DNA from: Haberlea rhodopensis
Lineage: Eukaryota; Streptophyta; Magnoliopsida; Lamiales; Gesneriaceae
Direction of reading: 5' to 3'
DNA length: 64,000 nt
Assembly: GCA_907163345.1 (NCBI GenBank)
Contig: CAJQUN010000003.1
Coordinates: forward strand, 27,109,879 to 27,173,878
Under the pieces are notes generated by a model that saw only the letters and a list, made by a program, of their open reading frames with translations, was not told where the DNA came from and searched no databases. Each line of letters opens with the position of its first letter. The first letter of the stretch is position 1. The translations under genes and the position numbers were made by a program. Positions 1 through 11,005 of this stretch are shown one piece after another.

Positions 1-959
1 AGGAGATTAATTGTTAATTTGAAATTCTTTATGTATATTATTAGTCATTTTATCTATGTTATTTGTGTCAACAAAGATTGGTTGTATAAATCATCTCTAA
101 CTTTTAATTCTTTCTTGAAATAACTAGTTTGCATATCGGCGGAAGGTCGGGATAGGGTTAACCCAACTAGGTCAATGCAAAATTTTGCATCCCTATTGTA
201 TAATATGTGGAAATATGGGGTTAACCTAAGCCTCGATCTCCCCCGATCTGACATATAATGGTGTTTAATACACATAAACTAGAGTAGATAATCTGTTATA
301 TTTTTTCATTTTTAAAATTTAAACATCAAATTTATCTTTACTTATAACTTTTTTCCCACTAGAATTCCTCTAATTAACTTGTTTATATCTCCCATTTACT
401 TTAAATTTCAAAAAACAGAGATCTGAAAATCTCCCGAAGATGTATGTGAATGTATATATAACAGGTTTACAGTTGCTAAATATTATTTGATATTTCGAGA
501 GGGAGAGTTTGAATATTGGGTTTGGTCAACTTTTTGTTTAGAAAATAGACCAAATCCAAATAAACCAAAGGCCTTCTTATGGCAATATATCTTATTATTC
601 GGCAAAAGCATTATGGTCTTATAAATTAATAGTTAAGTGAAATTCCAAAACTAATCTTTACAATATGGAGGGAAAAATACGTTATATCATAATTGAAATA
701 GTACTTCTTCATCATTTATCAATAATTCTCTACTATTTTGGTATGCTATGTTGTAAAATTGACTCTAAGTCTTGTATCTTATTATTATTATTTTTTTACA
801 ATTGTGGTTCAACGGTTTTGCAATTTTAATCATTTTTCTATGAAAGTGTGTGTGGTTCCGGAAACGCTAGTAATCTTATTTTTGATGATACAAAAAACTT
901 GTAATTATATTGCTAACATAAGTGTGGAGTGAATTCATAATAATTTAGAGCTTGATGAT
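1..959. other. AT-rich intergenic DNA, no gene seen
   Basis: Low-complexity AT-rich sequence. The short open frames here have no recognisable domain, no codon bias and no neighbouring exons. No transposon end was found. Confidence 0.5.
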
Positions 960-1991
960 TAACAATTAACTGATTTGAAGCATGGTTTGATGTTTGGACA
1001 AATTCTATGGCGCAACTGACTGTTTCAAACATAACTCATTTCTCGGTTCTCAAAAAGATGTGTTTCTAAAAAGGTTAAATAGCCAACTCAAAATGTTCAA
1101 AGTCGTGTTTCAGATCAGCAGACTAGATTCACTAACTAGGAGAAAAAAGGTCTGTAACATATCCGTTTAGTTGAACGATGTTGGATCCAGCGAAGTAGGA
1201 ATGACTCTGGTATTTTGGATATATCTTCAAGATCGTTTATCAGAATGGATCGATTAAGCATGTATTGGAAAGCTAAGATGAAGATCTACAATTGATCTTC
1301 AATAGTCAAAGTTTGAATAAAATCCAGATGACGAAAAAGCGTATGGAATTCACGAGTAAGCCTATATTCATAAACATATCGGCAGACATATAGTCTTGTA
1401 TTTTGAGCATATATCTCTCATACAAACTCGAAATCGAGCGATTCTTGATTCATAGAAAGCAAAGAGAAAAGGCTACATATTTTATGTTGACCATTTTGCC
1501 CATAAATCAGTAAATCAAGAGTTATATTCAAGAGAATATAACAACTGAAACGGACCAGCGGACTAGAAGCCAAACCAGCAGAGTAGATCAATAGAAGCAA
1601 AACCCGCGAAGTCAAATTAGCTTAAGATCAGCTTAGTTCAACTTAGTGACCAGCTAAGTTATGAAAATTGGCCTGAACACAAATATAACTGTTGAATGTC
1701 AGAAATTGCACATATCATTTCCCAACAAATATATTATTGTTTATAACATTCAAATCATTGTTGGAAGCCATAAATATTACACTTGGAAGCTCAAATTACA
1801 TGATTAAACAAGAATCAAAGTAAGAGAAAAAAAAACCTAGATGGAGATTCATAATGGGGAGTCAAAAAGATTAATAAGCTTATATGATAGCAAAATCCCC
1901 AGATTACGAGCACCTCTTACCAAGCTTTTATCAGATCATTTCAAGGATCTATTGTGCATTTTATTATATTTATTCCACATGTGAACTTAAA
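960..1991 (+). repeat. Degraded SIRE-like copia LTR, first piece
   Basis: The stretch carries the GACCAG/GATCAG-rich wording also seen in better-preserved copia LTRs at 6790-7231 and 33,521-34,722. Near its right end, 'gatcatttcaaggatc...ttgtgc' resembles 12,560-12,590. Text resembling the LTR sequence around 12,630-12,700 resumes directly after the gypsy solo LTR at 4327. I infer one old LTR split by the insertion. The outer boundary near 960 is uncertain. Confidence 0.35.
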
Positions 1992-2321
1992 TGTGATGCC
2001 CGAGAATTAATGGTGTTAATCCCGATCTGGTAATGATCCTTTATGGATTTTATTTATGGCAATTATGAATTAATTGCGGTATTGGGACTCCCAAGGATTT
2101 TTAAATCCGGTATTTGGAGTCGTTGGATCCAAGGGATGAGATTGTATTCTCATCGTGGTGATAACTTTGAAATTTGGTCTTTGGTGGGATCTGGGGTCCG
2201 AAGTACTTGTACTGGGGCTGATAATGGAAATTGAGGTTGGAGAGATAATTATTGAAAACAGATGATTTTTAATGAATCATGATGTATTTGTGGGGGTATT
2301 GGTATTTTGGAGCCTTGGTAC

Positions 2322-2329
2322 TATATATA
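2322..2329 (+). promoter_or_regulatory. TATA box of the solo LTR
   Basis: TATATATA lies about 330 bp into the LTR, followed by a pyrimidine-rich stretch with ATTGCACGAA about 30 bp downstream. The position fits the U3/R border of a gypsy LTR. Whether it is active cannot be told from sequence. Confidence 0.5.
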
Positions 2330-2717
2330 CCAAGTGGACTCGGTGTTTCGTCATTGCACGAAATATCCTCCCTCTCTTCCCTCTATCTCCTCTCTTCCCA
2401 CCCATTTCCCCAAACCCCTCTTTCTTTTTTCTTGGAGAAAATGGCTAGAAGCTCGATTCAGGAGCCGGATTGCTCGAAGAAAGTTGGTAATCTTCTTCCC
2501 CTTGCCTTTACCTTCATTTGGATTATAGTATGGTTGATTTTGGTTAAGGTTCGGGTTGGTTTTGGAATTTGGGGATTTTTGGTTAAAATCCAAAGTTGAG
2601 TTTTTGGAGTTTTTATTGGTTTTAAATGGAGTATTGGAGGTGTTGTAGGTGTATGTGGTGTTGGTTTTGAGTTTGGGTGTGAAAAACACCATTGAAGCTC
2701 GAGTTATTCGGAAAATT

Positions 2718-2914
2718 GCAGGTCGCGATCGATCGTGGATTGCATGCCGATCGATCGCGACGAGCAGCTGAAAATTTATGAAGATGTACAGTACTGACGA
2801 TCGATCGTAAGGTCTCGGCGATCGATCGCGGAGACTCGCGATCGATCGCGAGAGGGCTCTGGTTTGCCATTGGATTGCGCGATCGATCGCGATGAAATCA
2901 ACGATCGATCGCGG
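2718..2914. repeat. Cluster of seven CGATCGATCG palindromes
   Basis: Seven copies of the palindromic core CGATCGATCG occur in about 200 bp, usually extended with CGC/GCG so that each could form a small hairpin. They lie downstream of the LTR TATA box, in the presumed transcribed part of the LTR. Similar clusters occur in the Tekay-type LTRs at 16,478 and 35,458. Confidence 0.8.
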
Positions 2915-3396
2915 CTCGTAGGATGGGGTTTTTTTGAAAATTTTGGAAAATGTTGGGATTTTGCAATCGATGTTTAATTAGCCGATTTTCGGGGCGACGT
3001 CTACATTCCAATGGGAATGCTATACTTTTAAAATGAAATGATTGGAGCCAAATTTTAATAATTTAATGGAATACTCGATAGAGTAATTGTCTAACCTTTG
3101 ACCAATCGAAATGGATTATTTTTGGTATTATGCATGCGTAACCCAGAGTCTTTTAAAATGGTTAATCGTCATGGATTGACGATAGGTTTGGGGGTTATGA
3201 ACGTGCTTGGGTACGTGGTTGCATGCTTGTGTTTAATTGTGAATTATTTATGTGTTAGCACATAATTCATCAGGTCGCGGGACTCAATCAAGGTTTGGTT
3301 CGGACTACTGAATCATAAGGTACGTATAACGTACGGGCATAGCCTTTTTATATTATTGCAACTATGAATGCATGGTTTATTGTATTTGCAATAAAT

Positions 3397-3398
<2 letters not shown>

Positions 3399-3460
<62 letters not shown>
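3399..3460. repeat. (AT)31 microsatellite
   Basis: An uninterrupted AT dinucleotide tract of 62 bp inside the solo LTR. Confidence 0.97.
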
Positions 3461-3464
<4 letters not shown>

Positions 3465-4378
3465 GGAATCATATGGTGCCGCTTTTGAGCGAGCAATGAT
3501 TGGATGTTGTCGCTATTGAGCGGACATCGGTTATGACGTCACTACTGTTGAGCGTGTGTAAGGATAAAATGCCGCTATTGTGATACCTATGGGTATTTAT
3601 TTAATGGGTTTATCACATTTGATTATGAAACTGGCATGGCAGGAAGGAATTCAGTTGATCAATGGGATGATTAACTGGCTTTTGGGAATTTAATGGTTTG
3701 GTTATTTTGAGAACAAGGACAGTACAGGGGATCCCGGATAAGGATGATACCATCCAGGGAGTATCATTTAAATTCATGGCATTTACATTCTGTAACTTAT
3801 GAACTGTAATATTATGATTATTGGATTGGTGGTGTTGGTATGCTCACCCCGTGTGAGGGCTGTCTCTGTTGGGGCAGGTGAATAGGTACATCGATGGCTT
3901 TGGAGTTGAGCTCGGGCTATGGATTGGAGGTGCTTCCAGGATCAAAGTACCAGTGACGGTATTGAGCACGGTATTTTATACATTTGATACATGTACATTC
4001 GTTGATGCTCGCATGTGAGCACTGTTATATGTGTATATGGTTTGTATAAAAGGGCATGGGCCTTTCTCTCTTCATTTATTGTTACATGCAATTAAGTTTG
4101 GGATTGCAAAATGAATTGAGATCATGTTAGTGTATTATAAGATGCATACGTTGTAGTTGAATGGTATGGGGGATTTGGGCATTAAGTTGTTAATGCAAGA
4201 AATTTTATTACCCGTATATTATGCTGTGTTAGCATGTAGTCGTTTTCCCAATGAATATATGATTGTATGCACTAATGGCAGGGATTAATACACTAATAGA
4301 TGGTGAAAGGCACGGGGGTCCTTACATTAAATGAGAGTGAATATTCTTGTAACAGTTGGAATTTATCATAACTGGTTG

Positions 4379-5812
4379 AGAGGGTCTTTACATATAGACT
4401 TGAAAGAATATGCGTTGTCTAATGTGTGAAAATACCTTATCCTGAATTCCATAATGTATACAAGTGTTGAATATATATTTAACAATTACATAACCAGTAT
4501 TTGCACAATCTAACTCATCTAAAGACAAAATCCGTTTTTGCATACACCAATTATCATTAATTCAATTACAAGTGACAACAAGATATGAATCTAAATTTAC
4601 CTTTGTCTAAATATCGGTTGTTAAACTAACTCTACAAGGCAAACTAGAAAGATGTTGAAACAATATATTTTTATATTCAACAAATACGTCCATACGATTT
4701 CTTTTTAGTGTGTTCTTAGAAATATGTTTAAGCATGGGTTGTATAGACGAATCATATTCAATAAAACCAGCATGTTCAGCTTGTATAAAAGGCAGTTCAC
4801 ATCTAATCACAAATCTAACAAGTGACCTACGATTAATTTCAGAAGTTAAAATAAAATCCGTACCACTGAGAACATTAATTTGTGCTTGTGTTGCTTCTCT
4901 ACCTAATGGTTGTAATGTTGTCCCATCAAAATAATATTTTTTTACTAAGTGTTTTTTAAATGTTCCGGTGCCTCAACTAGAACCACCAGCTTTATATGGA
5001 TATAATATCTTGCATAATTTATATATTACAACAGATTCATTAGTACCTTCTTTTTGAGCGAGTTCAAAGTGATCTATCTTACTTCTTTTGGCACGAGTCG
5101 ATTGTCTACTAGCTGTTGTAGTGGCTCCGGATGACTCCACTTGTTGTCTTTCTTGAGCTTGGGCAGTAGGAGGTTCAGCAGGTTGTTTGAGTTGTTGCGG
5201 TTCGACGTTCGTAGATGAACCACCAACATTGAAGTTAGTAAAAAAATCATAACTTTCATTTAACTAAGGAATTGACATAGGCAAATTCATTACCGAAGAT
5301 AAACTAAGTGATAGACGACCCGGGACGAGACCCCAACTGCGACCCCCGCTACGACCAGCGCCACTGCTAGATGAAGATGCCATTATTATATAAGTAAAAT
5401 GTAGATAGCACAATGGAGAGAAAAATATGAGATTGAAGTATACAACTTTGCAAGAATGAATTGTGAGGATTTACAAAGCACAAAACACATATTTATAATT
5501 TTTTTTAAAAAATAAAATTTAAAAAAATAAAATGTGAACGTTTGGCAACTGCTAAAGAGTCGTTGCCAAACATTCAGCAAGGCAACGACTTTATAGCTGT
5601 TGTCTTGCTGACTTGTTTTTTAATTTTTTTTTCTTCAAAACTTACCTGTTTCGATGGTGCTGCCGGTTTGAAGGCATGGAACCGCCCTGAACCGATTTTT
5701 TACCGGTTTCAAGGTGGCTCGGAACAGGTTAGCCTGGTTTCGGTTCCAAATCGGGCTAACCGGTTCGGTTCTGGGTCAGGTCTGGATTGACCCGACCCGA
5801 TAAGCACCCCTA
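4379..5812 (-). mobile_element. Decayed hAT-superfamily transposon inserted in the SIRE-like LTR
   Basis: On the minus strand the element opens TAGGGGTGCTTATCGGG (right end 5812), the YAGGGGTG-type terminus of hAT elements followed by GGGTC/ACCGG-rich subterminal sequence. The tentative left end at about 4379 reads AGAGGGTCTTTA, which pairs only partly with the right end. Imperfect flanks (ACTGGTTG at 4371 and GCTGGGTT at 5813) may be the 8-bp TSD. LTR-like sequence resumes after 5813, consistent with insertion into that LTR. Left boundary and TSD are inferred. Confidence 0.5.
4480..5382 (-). pseudogene. hAT transposase relic (RICESLEEPER/zf-BED type), N-terminal part
   Basis: The minus-strand frames start at 5382 with a Ser/Gly-rich leader, then a region matching a BED zinc finger (YPYKAGGSS ... 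GTGTFKKHLVKKY). A long piece around 4607-4810 follows, with the family wording IRCELPFIQAEHAGFIEYD and RVSLTTDI. Beyond 4607 the match continues (NWCMQKR-like) to about 4480 in shifted frame. Stops occur after the first 40 or so codons and inside the zinc finger. The C-terminal catalytic part and the hATC dimerisation domain are missing, so it cannot encode a working transposase. It is the former coding region of the surrounding hAT element. Confidence 0.75.
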
Positions 5813-5965
5813 GCTGGGTTGCTAGGAGTTTAGACCATAGGTGTGACCTTGGTCTAAGTGGGTTTGTAGAAAGGCTTGCATAAATCGAAGTCTTCTAGTG
5901 GAATCATTGTATGTGCTGGAAGAAAGGGAGATGTAGACGGATTTAGACTTCGAACTTCCATTAAT
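5813..5965 (+). repeat. SIRE-like LTR, final piece
   Basis: The wording 'ctaggagtttagaccat...cctaagtggg' and 'tctagtggaatcattg...gatgtagac...cttcgaacttcc' parallels 34,290-34,430 and 41,865-42,000 in the better copia LTRs. This supports one LTR broken by the hAT and gypsy insertions upstream. Confidence 0.45.
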
Positions 5966-6789
5966 AAATAGGTGTGCATTTTACTTTTTGCATGTTTATC
6001 TTTTCATTTTATTATCTTATTTAATCGGTTCAGAGCAAGTTAGTTTGAGTTAATTTCACTTGGCTTCTTTAAACCAAACCCGATCTAATCCTTAGGTGGA
6101 TTGATCAACTCCTCTGTATCAATCCTACACCGGAGCAGTCGAATCGACCCACTTGCATATACCATTAGAGTGCTTATATGACACAGGACACATATATTTC
6201 ACATCAATATCAGATGGGAAATATGTAAAATTACCACACACATAAAAAAATAATGGGCTAAAAATGAAATTTGACAAGATGGATAACCGAAATCGCGAAT
6301 AAGCGAATATAAAAGACAAAAATTTCAATTTTTCGGTACAAAATTGCTAAATTTTTTAAGACTTTTTCCATTGAAGAAACACATATTATTCTATCGGTGG
6401 TTTTAGTGGCCATTAAAATGTTTTCTTACAACATAATTACTAAAATTTTACTATACGAATTAAATGTTAGATATATGCGATGGACATTCTCAAAGAGCTA
6501 GTTAAGGAAAACTGTCGGTATACGTCAAACGCACAATTAAAATCAAAATTCAATAAAAAAAATTAATTAAATGTATAAAAGTATTAAAAGTTAGTAATTA
6601 GTTAGAGAAGCAAAATTATATAGGCTCTAATTAGAAACCCCTCAAATAAGATCCCATTGTTTTGATTTGATTTGATTTGATTTGATTTGTTTACCTTCCA
6701 AAATAAATATGTGTATTATTTACTATTACACTTTTATACTGAAATAATGAATGAATTAATTTAATGAAATGAGTTACATCAGTATATAT
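5966..6789. other. AT-rich stretch without a gene
   Basis: No coding or transposon signal was recognised. It holds a short pentanucleotide repeat (TTTGA)n at about 6661-6689. Confidence 0.5.
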
Positions 6790-7231
6790 TGTTAGTTTCG
6801 GATTTTTAACGATGACAAAACAGACCAGACCGATAAAGTCTATATCGAAGCAGACCAGATCGACGCAGATCAATGTCAACCAGATCAGACCAGATCAAAT
6901 CGACCCAGATCGATGCAGAGCAGATCAGAACAGACTAAGCTAGTAAGCTTCGTTCTTCAGTCCGAATAATCAACGGCTATTTATTGAATCATTTAATGAT
7001 GTATTTAATGCTGAAAAAGACCAAGGACTGAAGATTACCTTAAATGGTAAATAGACAATGGAGATCCTATCTGACAAGCGCCGAAAGAACAGACCAGAAG
7101 GGAAAGTGTCTAAAATAGAAGACTGCAACTTGTTCAGATATTGACCAAAGTATAGAGTTGCACACAAAATGAAATATTATCGTTGGCAGAGATGCTTATA
7201 TATATGTGCAACTTAAAATGCTCAAGAGAGA
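6790..7231 (+). repeat. SIRE-like copia LTR, left piece, split by the gag-only element
   Basis: Starts TGTTAGTTTCGGAT, followed by the repeated GACCAGA/GATCGA wording typical of this LTR family. It is interrupted at 7231 by the complete element 7232-12417, and the LTR resumes after the TSD at 12,423. Confidence 0.5.
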
Positions 7232-7394
7232 TGTTGAGCCTTAAACGCATGGTTGCGTTTAATGCGTTAAATTATCCCCGGTCAATCTTTGAGTTTTGAT
7301 GATCAACAAAACTTGTGTTTGTTATACTAATGCATCTACTTAGTGTGCAGATTAAGTGATGAAAAGTGGAATAAAATGAAGAAAATCGATTGTG

Positions 7395-7800
7395 CATATT
7401 CTGGCCTGGATCGCCCCAGGCGATGGTGATCATCGCCCCAGGCGATGGGTGCCAGGCGAGGCATCGCCACGCATATCGACAGAGGCGATGGCTAGGCGAG
7501 CAACACCAGGAAGATCGCTCCAGGCGATGGCAACCAGGAGCGACATCGCCCCGCACATCGACAGAGGTGACGCCGAGGCAATGCCCGGGCATGCGCGCAG
7601 GGGAGATCGTTTGAGGCGATGGGCTGAACGCCCGAGGCGATGGCTGGAACGCCTGAGGCGATGTGGAGTTCGTTTGAGGTGATGCAATTTTAGGCTGCTG
7701 AGGCTACGACATTGGAATTTAATTTGGATCGCCTGAGGCGATCCGTGATTTATGCTGACCGTTGGAGCGCGGCGATGGCTGAGGCGATCGACGAGTGATT
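7395..7800. repeat. GGCGATG/CATCGCC palindromic module array
   Basis: About 20 copies of GGCGAT, many facing ATCGCC to form palindromes such as ATCGCCTGAGGCGAT. They lie in the U3 part of the LTR just upstream of the TATA box. The matching array in the 3' LTR (about 11,180-11,630) differs by gain or loss of whole modules. Confidence 0.85.
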
Positions 7801-7850
7801 TCAGCCTTTTGTGTAGCAACGGCTAGTAGGAGCCTAGGGGGTCTCTTACA

Positions 7851-7859
7851 CTATAAATA
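7851..7859 (+). promoter_or_regulatory. TATA box of the gag-only element's 5' LTR
   Basis: CTATAAATA follows the palindromic block. The same motif is kept in the 3' LTR at 11,689-11,697. The expected transcript start is about 30 bp downstream. Confidence 0.7.
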
Positions 7860-8177
7860 TTGATGCTTTGGAGCATTTTGAAGCTAAGGACAAGCCTACA
7901 ACTTATACAAAGTCTTGATCAATTATTATTTCAAATTATATTGCAATCTCCATACATTGTTGTTGTATTAGAGTTTGTAATTCTCTTCTTTGTTAGAGTC
8001 TTGTTTTCTTCGTGTGAGTACACCGTGAAGGTGTTTTTGATTTGATCTATTGTAAAGGTCCTCCGACACCAAAGCAAGTTGGAAAATTGTAAAGTTATCA
8101 ACAAGTCTAGTTGGTGCAAGTGTGTGGCTATCATTGGAGCCCTTAAGGCCAAGAAGACTCGTGAAGAGTGTTGGTAG

Positions 8178-8310
8178 CTCGGGAAGTGCTTTGTGTACTC
8201 GGGAAGAGTATTGTGGTCGGGAAGAGCTTGTGTGCTCGGGAAGAGCTTGTGTACTCGGGAAGAGTAGTGTGCTCGGGAAGAGCTTTGTAAACTCGGGAAG
8301 AGTTGTTGTG
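8178..8310 (+). repeat. CTCGGGAAGAG minisatellite in the LTR
   Basis: Seven units of about 19-20 bp around CTCGGGAAGAG with alternating A/G before the core. The 3' LTR holds fewer units at 12,015-12,120, so the array has changed since insertion. Confidence 0.8.
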
Positions 8311-8601
8311 TGGTTAACTTGGAGCCCTCAAGGCCAAGACCAATTATTCTAGTGGAACCTCGGTTGGAGGTTATCTAACCGGGAAGAGGAGACGTAGGCG
8401 ATTCATCGCCGAACTTCTATAACAAATCTCTTGTCTTTTATTGCTTTAATTTCCATTACGCATTTATTTATTTTGTTCTTTTCATTTATCGATTGACTAA
8501 AGGCTTCCGCAAGCGCAAAACTCTTTTATTTTTCAAACTCATTTTAAAACGCTAAAGTAGCCAAGAAATTTCATTCACCCCCCCTCTTCGATTCCAACAA
8601 G

Positions 8602-8613
8602 TGGTATCAGAGC
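8602..8613 (+). other. Primer-binding site, initiator Met-tRNA type
   Basis: TGGTATCAGAGC lies two bases after the end of the 5' LTR. This is the standard plant copia PBS complementary to the 3' end of initiator methionine tRNA. Confidence 0.93.
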
Positions 8614-8649
8614 CATTTGATTTTTGTTTTTAAATCAAAATCTTGTTAT

Positions 8650-10290
8650 ATGGCTAATCTAGCAAATGAGTTTGCTCAAGGTCAATCGACAAACCGCCCT
8701 CCGCTTTTCACGGGTGATAACTACGGTGATTGGAAGAATAGAATTTCTCTATACATCCAATCCGTAGATTATGATCTATGGAAAATCATAGTGAAAGGTC
8801 CACATATTCCTTTAAAGGAAGTTGAGGGAATAAGTATCCCTAAAGAAATGGACGATTTCACTAGAGCGGATATGATTTTAATATCTCAAAATGCTAAAGC
8901 GATTAATATTTTGCATTGTTCCTTAGATATGAAGGAGTACAACCGGATCTCGATGTGCTCAACGGCTAAGGAGATATGGGACAAATTGCAAGGTTGTCAT
9001 GAAGGAACCAATCAAGTGAAGGAGACAAAGATAGACCTCCTACAACTCAAATATGAGACATTTGAGATGGAGTACGGAGAAGAGGTGGATTCCATGTTTA
9101 GGAGGCTCACTCAAATTATCAACGAGCTTGCCCAACTTGGAGAGAAGTACCCTCCAAAGCAAATATGGAGGAGAGCCCTAAGAGCATTGCCCAAGGAATG
9201 GGATGCAAAGAGGACGGCCATTATCGAGTCAAACAAATGAGAAAGTGCTTCCTATGACCTTGATGAGCTCCATGGCACTTTGGTGACTCATGAGCTTGAA
9301 GTTGCCACAAGGAGAGAAGTAAAGGAGGAGGATAGATCCAAAAGAAATGGTATAGCCTTGGTTGGAAGGAAAGATCATTCCGAGGATGAAGAAGATGATG
9401 ATGATGAAGAGATGATCATGTTCACGAAGAAATTCAAGAAGCTCTTCAACAAACATAGCAAGTCAAAGACCTTCAATGCTACCAAACAAGAATCCAAAAA
9501 TGAGGTAACTTGTTATAATTGTCAAGAAAAAAGCCATTATGCTAACAAATGTCCTAGGAAGAAGAATGAGGACAAAGGCAAGAAGAAGGCGTTTATAGCC
9601 ACATGGAGTGATAGCGACTCCGATGAAGAAGAAGCCACCAATCTTTGTTTAATGGCTCTTGGAGATGAAGGAGATGAAAGCGACGATGAGGTACCTTCAT
9701 TTGATGAACTTTTAGAGTCTTATAATGAACTTATTGATGCTCTTGGCAAAACCAAGATGAGTAACAAATTACTCAAACTTGAGATTGCTAAGAAAGATGA
9801 AGAAAATAATTCATTGAAAAATGAATTAAACTCTTTAAAGATATCTTTTTGCAAATATAGTGAAAGTAGTCAAAAGATGAGTGAATTGCTTGGCTTACAA
9901 CTTTGTAGCTTTGACAAAGCCGGGTTAGGCTACTCAAGCAAATCAAAAACTTTTTCTAGCTTGTTAGCCAAAGCAAAGCATGATTCTCCTACTTGCAACT
10001 ATTGTTGTAAAATTTGCCACACTAAGAATAAGTGTAGGTTTGCTAGAATCCAATACCAACCTAATAAGAGGTGGAAATGGATTCCAAAAGTGCTATTGAA
10101 AGTTAACCCTCAAGGACCCAAAAATCAAATGGGTACCAAAGATTCTTCTATTGTTAATATGTCTTGTAGGGACAACAATGGAATGAAGAATGAAGGACCA
10201 AGCAACTCAAAGGAGGAGTTTGTATTATTCACCAATATAGAAGAGGCGCGAGGCATTGGACCAATGACAAGAACGAACTCTTGTCATTAA
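8650..10290 (+). pseudogene. gag: Copia Gag of the gag-only element, one internal stop
   Basis: Structural capsid/nucleocapsid protein of a Ty1/copia element. I take ATG 8650 (MANLANEFAQGQ) as the start. The UBN2-type Gag region follows at once (LFTGDNYGDWKNRISLYIQS), then acidic Glu/Asp runs around 9370-9415. Two CCHC zinc knuckles follow: CYNCQEKSHYANKC at about 9511 and CNYCCKICHTKNKC at about 9994. Between them is a Lys/Glu-rich, coiled-coil-like stretch. The frame is continuous on both sides of a single TGA at 9238-9240, so one point change breaks it. Total length is about 546 codons. No pol follows. The layout matches SIRE-lineage Gag, but lineage assignment is inference. Confidence 0.88.
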
Positions 10291-10777
10291 GGGTAAAATT
10301 TACTTTATACATGTTAAAAGAGCAATTCAAAATTCATTGGCACAAATTAATTGTGTTCAATAAATATTGAAGCTCAATATTCATTGTATTAAAATGCAAT
10401 ACCCCTTAGCATAATTGTTTAATGCATGATGTATGCTTATCTTTTTATAGTAAGTAACTTGACATGCCTTGTATTCAAATTTGAATTTGCTATGTGGAAA
10501 TGTGCTATTATATGTTTTAACAAGCTTATCTAATGATACTTGTGATTATATTGTTTATTGGGCATATGTGCATGAACTCTTGGTAGAACATATGCACACT
10601 TTGCAATGTTTAGAATTCATGGTTGAGTGCCTTAAACGCATGTGTATTTCACTAATTGATTTGATCTAATAGCTATTACATGCTTGGTGAGGACCATGTG
10701 TAAAATTGTTAAAATATGGCTATGTGTCAACATACTTGAGCTATGTTTATTTAAATTTTATGCTTTTTTGATTATCA
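10291..10777. other. Non-coding tract between gag and the PPT array
   Basis: AT-rich sequence with no protease, integrase or RT motif in any frame. It confirms that the pol region is absent, not merely frameshifted. Confidence 0.7.
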
Positions 10778-11005
10778 CAAAAAGGGGGAGAATTTTGTGA
10801 TAAACTTGAACCTTAATTCATGCATAGTTTAAGGGGGAGAGTTTGTGTATGCATGGTTTGAGGGGGAGAGTGTTTTGTTTAATGCTTTACTTGTTCAACT
10901 TGTATGTGTTATGCAATTGTTAAAGGGGGGTCATTTTTACTCACAATTCATGCATATTACTTATTCAAGTTTATCAAGTTTTGTGATCATCAAAAAGGGG
11001 GAGAT
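10778..11005 (+). promoter_or_regulatory. Array of polypurine tracts ending in the 3' PPT
   Basis: Five G-rich purine runs lie in about 230 bp: AAAAAGGGGGAGAA, AAGGGGGAGAG, GAGGGGGAGAG, AAAGGGGGG and the final AAAAAGGGGGAGAT abutting the 3' LTR. Only the last should prime plus-strand synthesis. Repeated PPT-like tracts are known from SIRE-lineage elements. Confidence 0.75.

Larger units (their letters stand above)
1992..4326 (+). mobile_element. Ty3/gypsy solo LTR (Tekay/Del type) with TSD TTAAA
   Basis: The sequence begins TGTGATGCCCGAG and ends GGGGGTCCTTACA, the TG...CA pattern of an LTR. It is flanked by identical 5-bp direct repeats TTAAA at 1987-1991 and 4327-4331. No PBS, gag, pol or second LTR adjoins it, so this is a solo LTR left by LTR-LTR recombination. 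At 2335 bp it is long, as in Tekay/Del chromoviruses. It starts TGTGAT like the Tekay LTRs at 15,742 and 39,734. It contains a TATA box, a CGATCGATCG cluster and a long (AT)n tract. Confidence 0.88.
7232..8599 (+). repeat. 5' LTR of the gag-only element
   Basis: 1368 bp, TGTTGAGCC to TTCCAACA. It contains a GC-rich block of ATCGCC...GGCGAT palindromes (about 7395-7800), a TATA box at 7851, and a minisatellite of CTCGGGAAGAG units (about 8178-8310). Confidence 0.93.

Noticed and set aside
2279..2870. Open frames in the solo LTR
   Set aside because: They lie in an LTR leader, have no domain, and cross the palindrome cluster.
7390..7819. Overlapping open frames on both strands in the LTR GC-rich block (also 11,046-11,548 and 38,244-38,691)
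   Set aside because: They are by-products of the GGCGAT palindromes, which remove stop codons. Similar frames appear at each LTR copy without conservation of a start.
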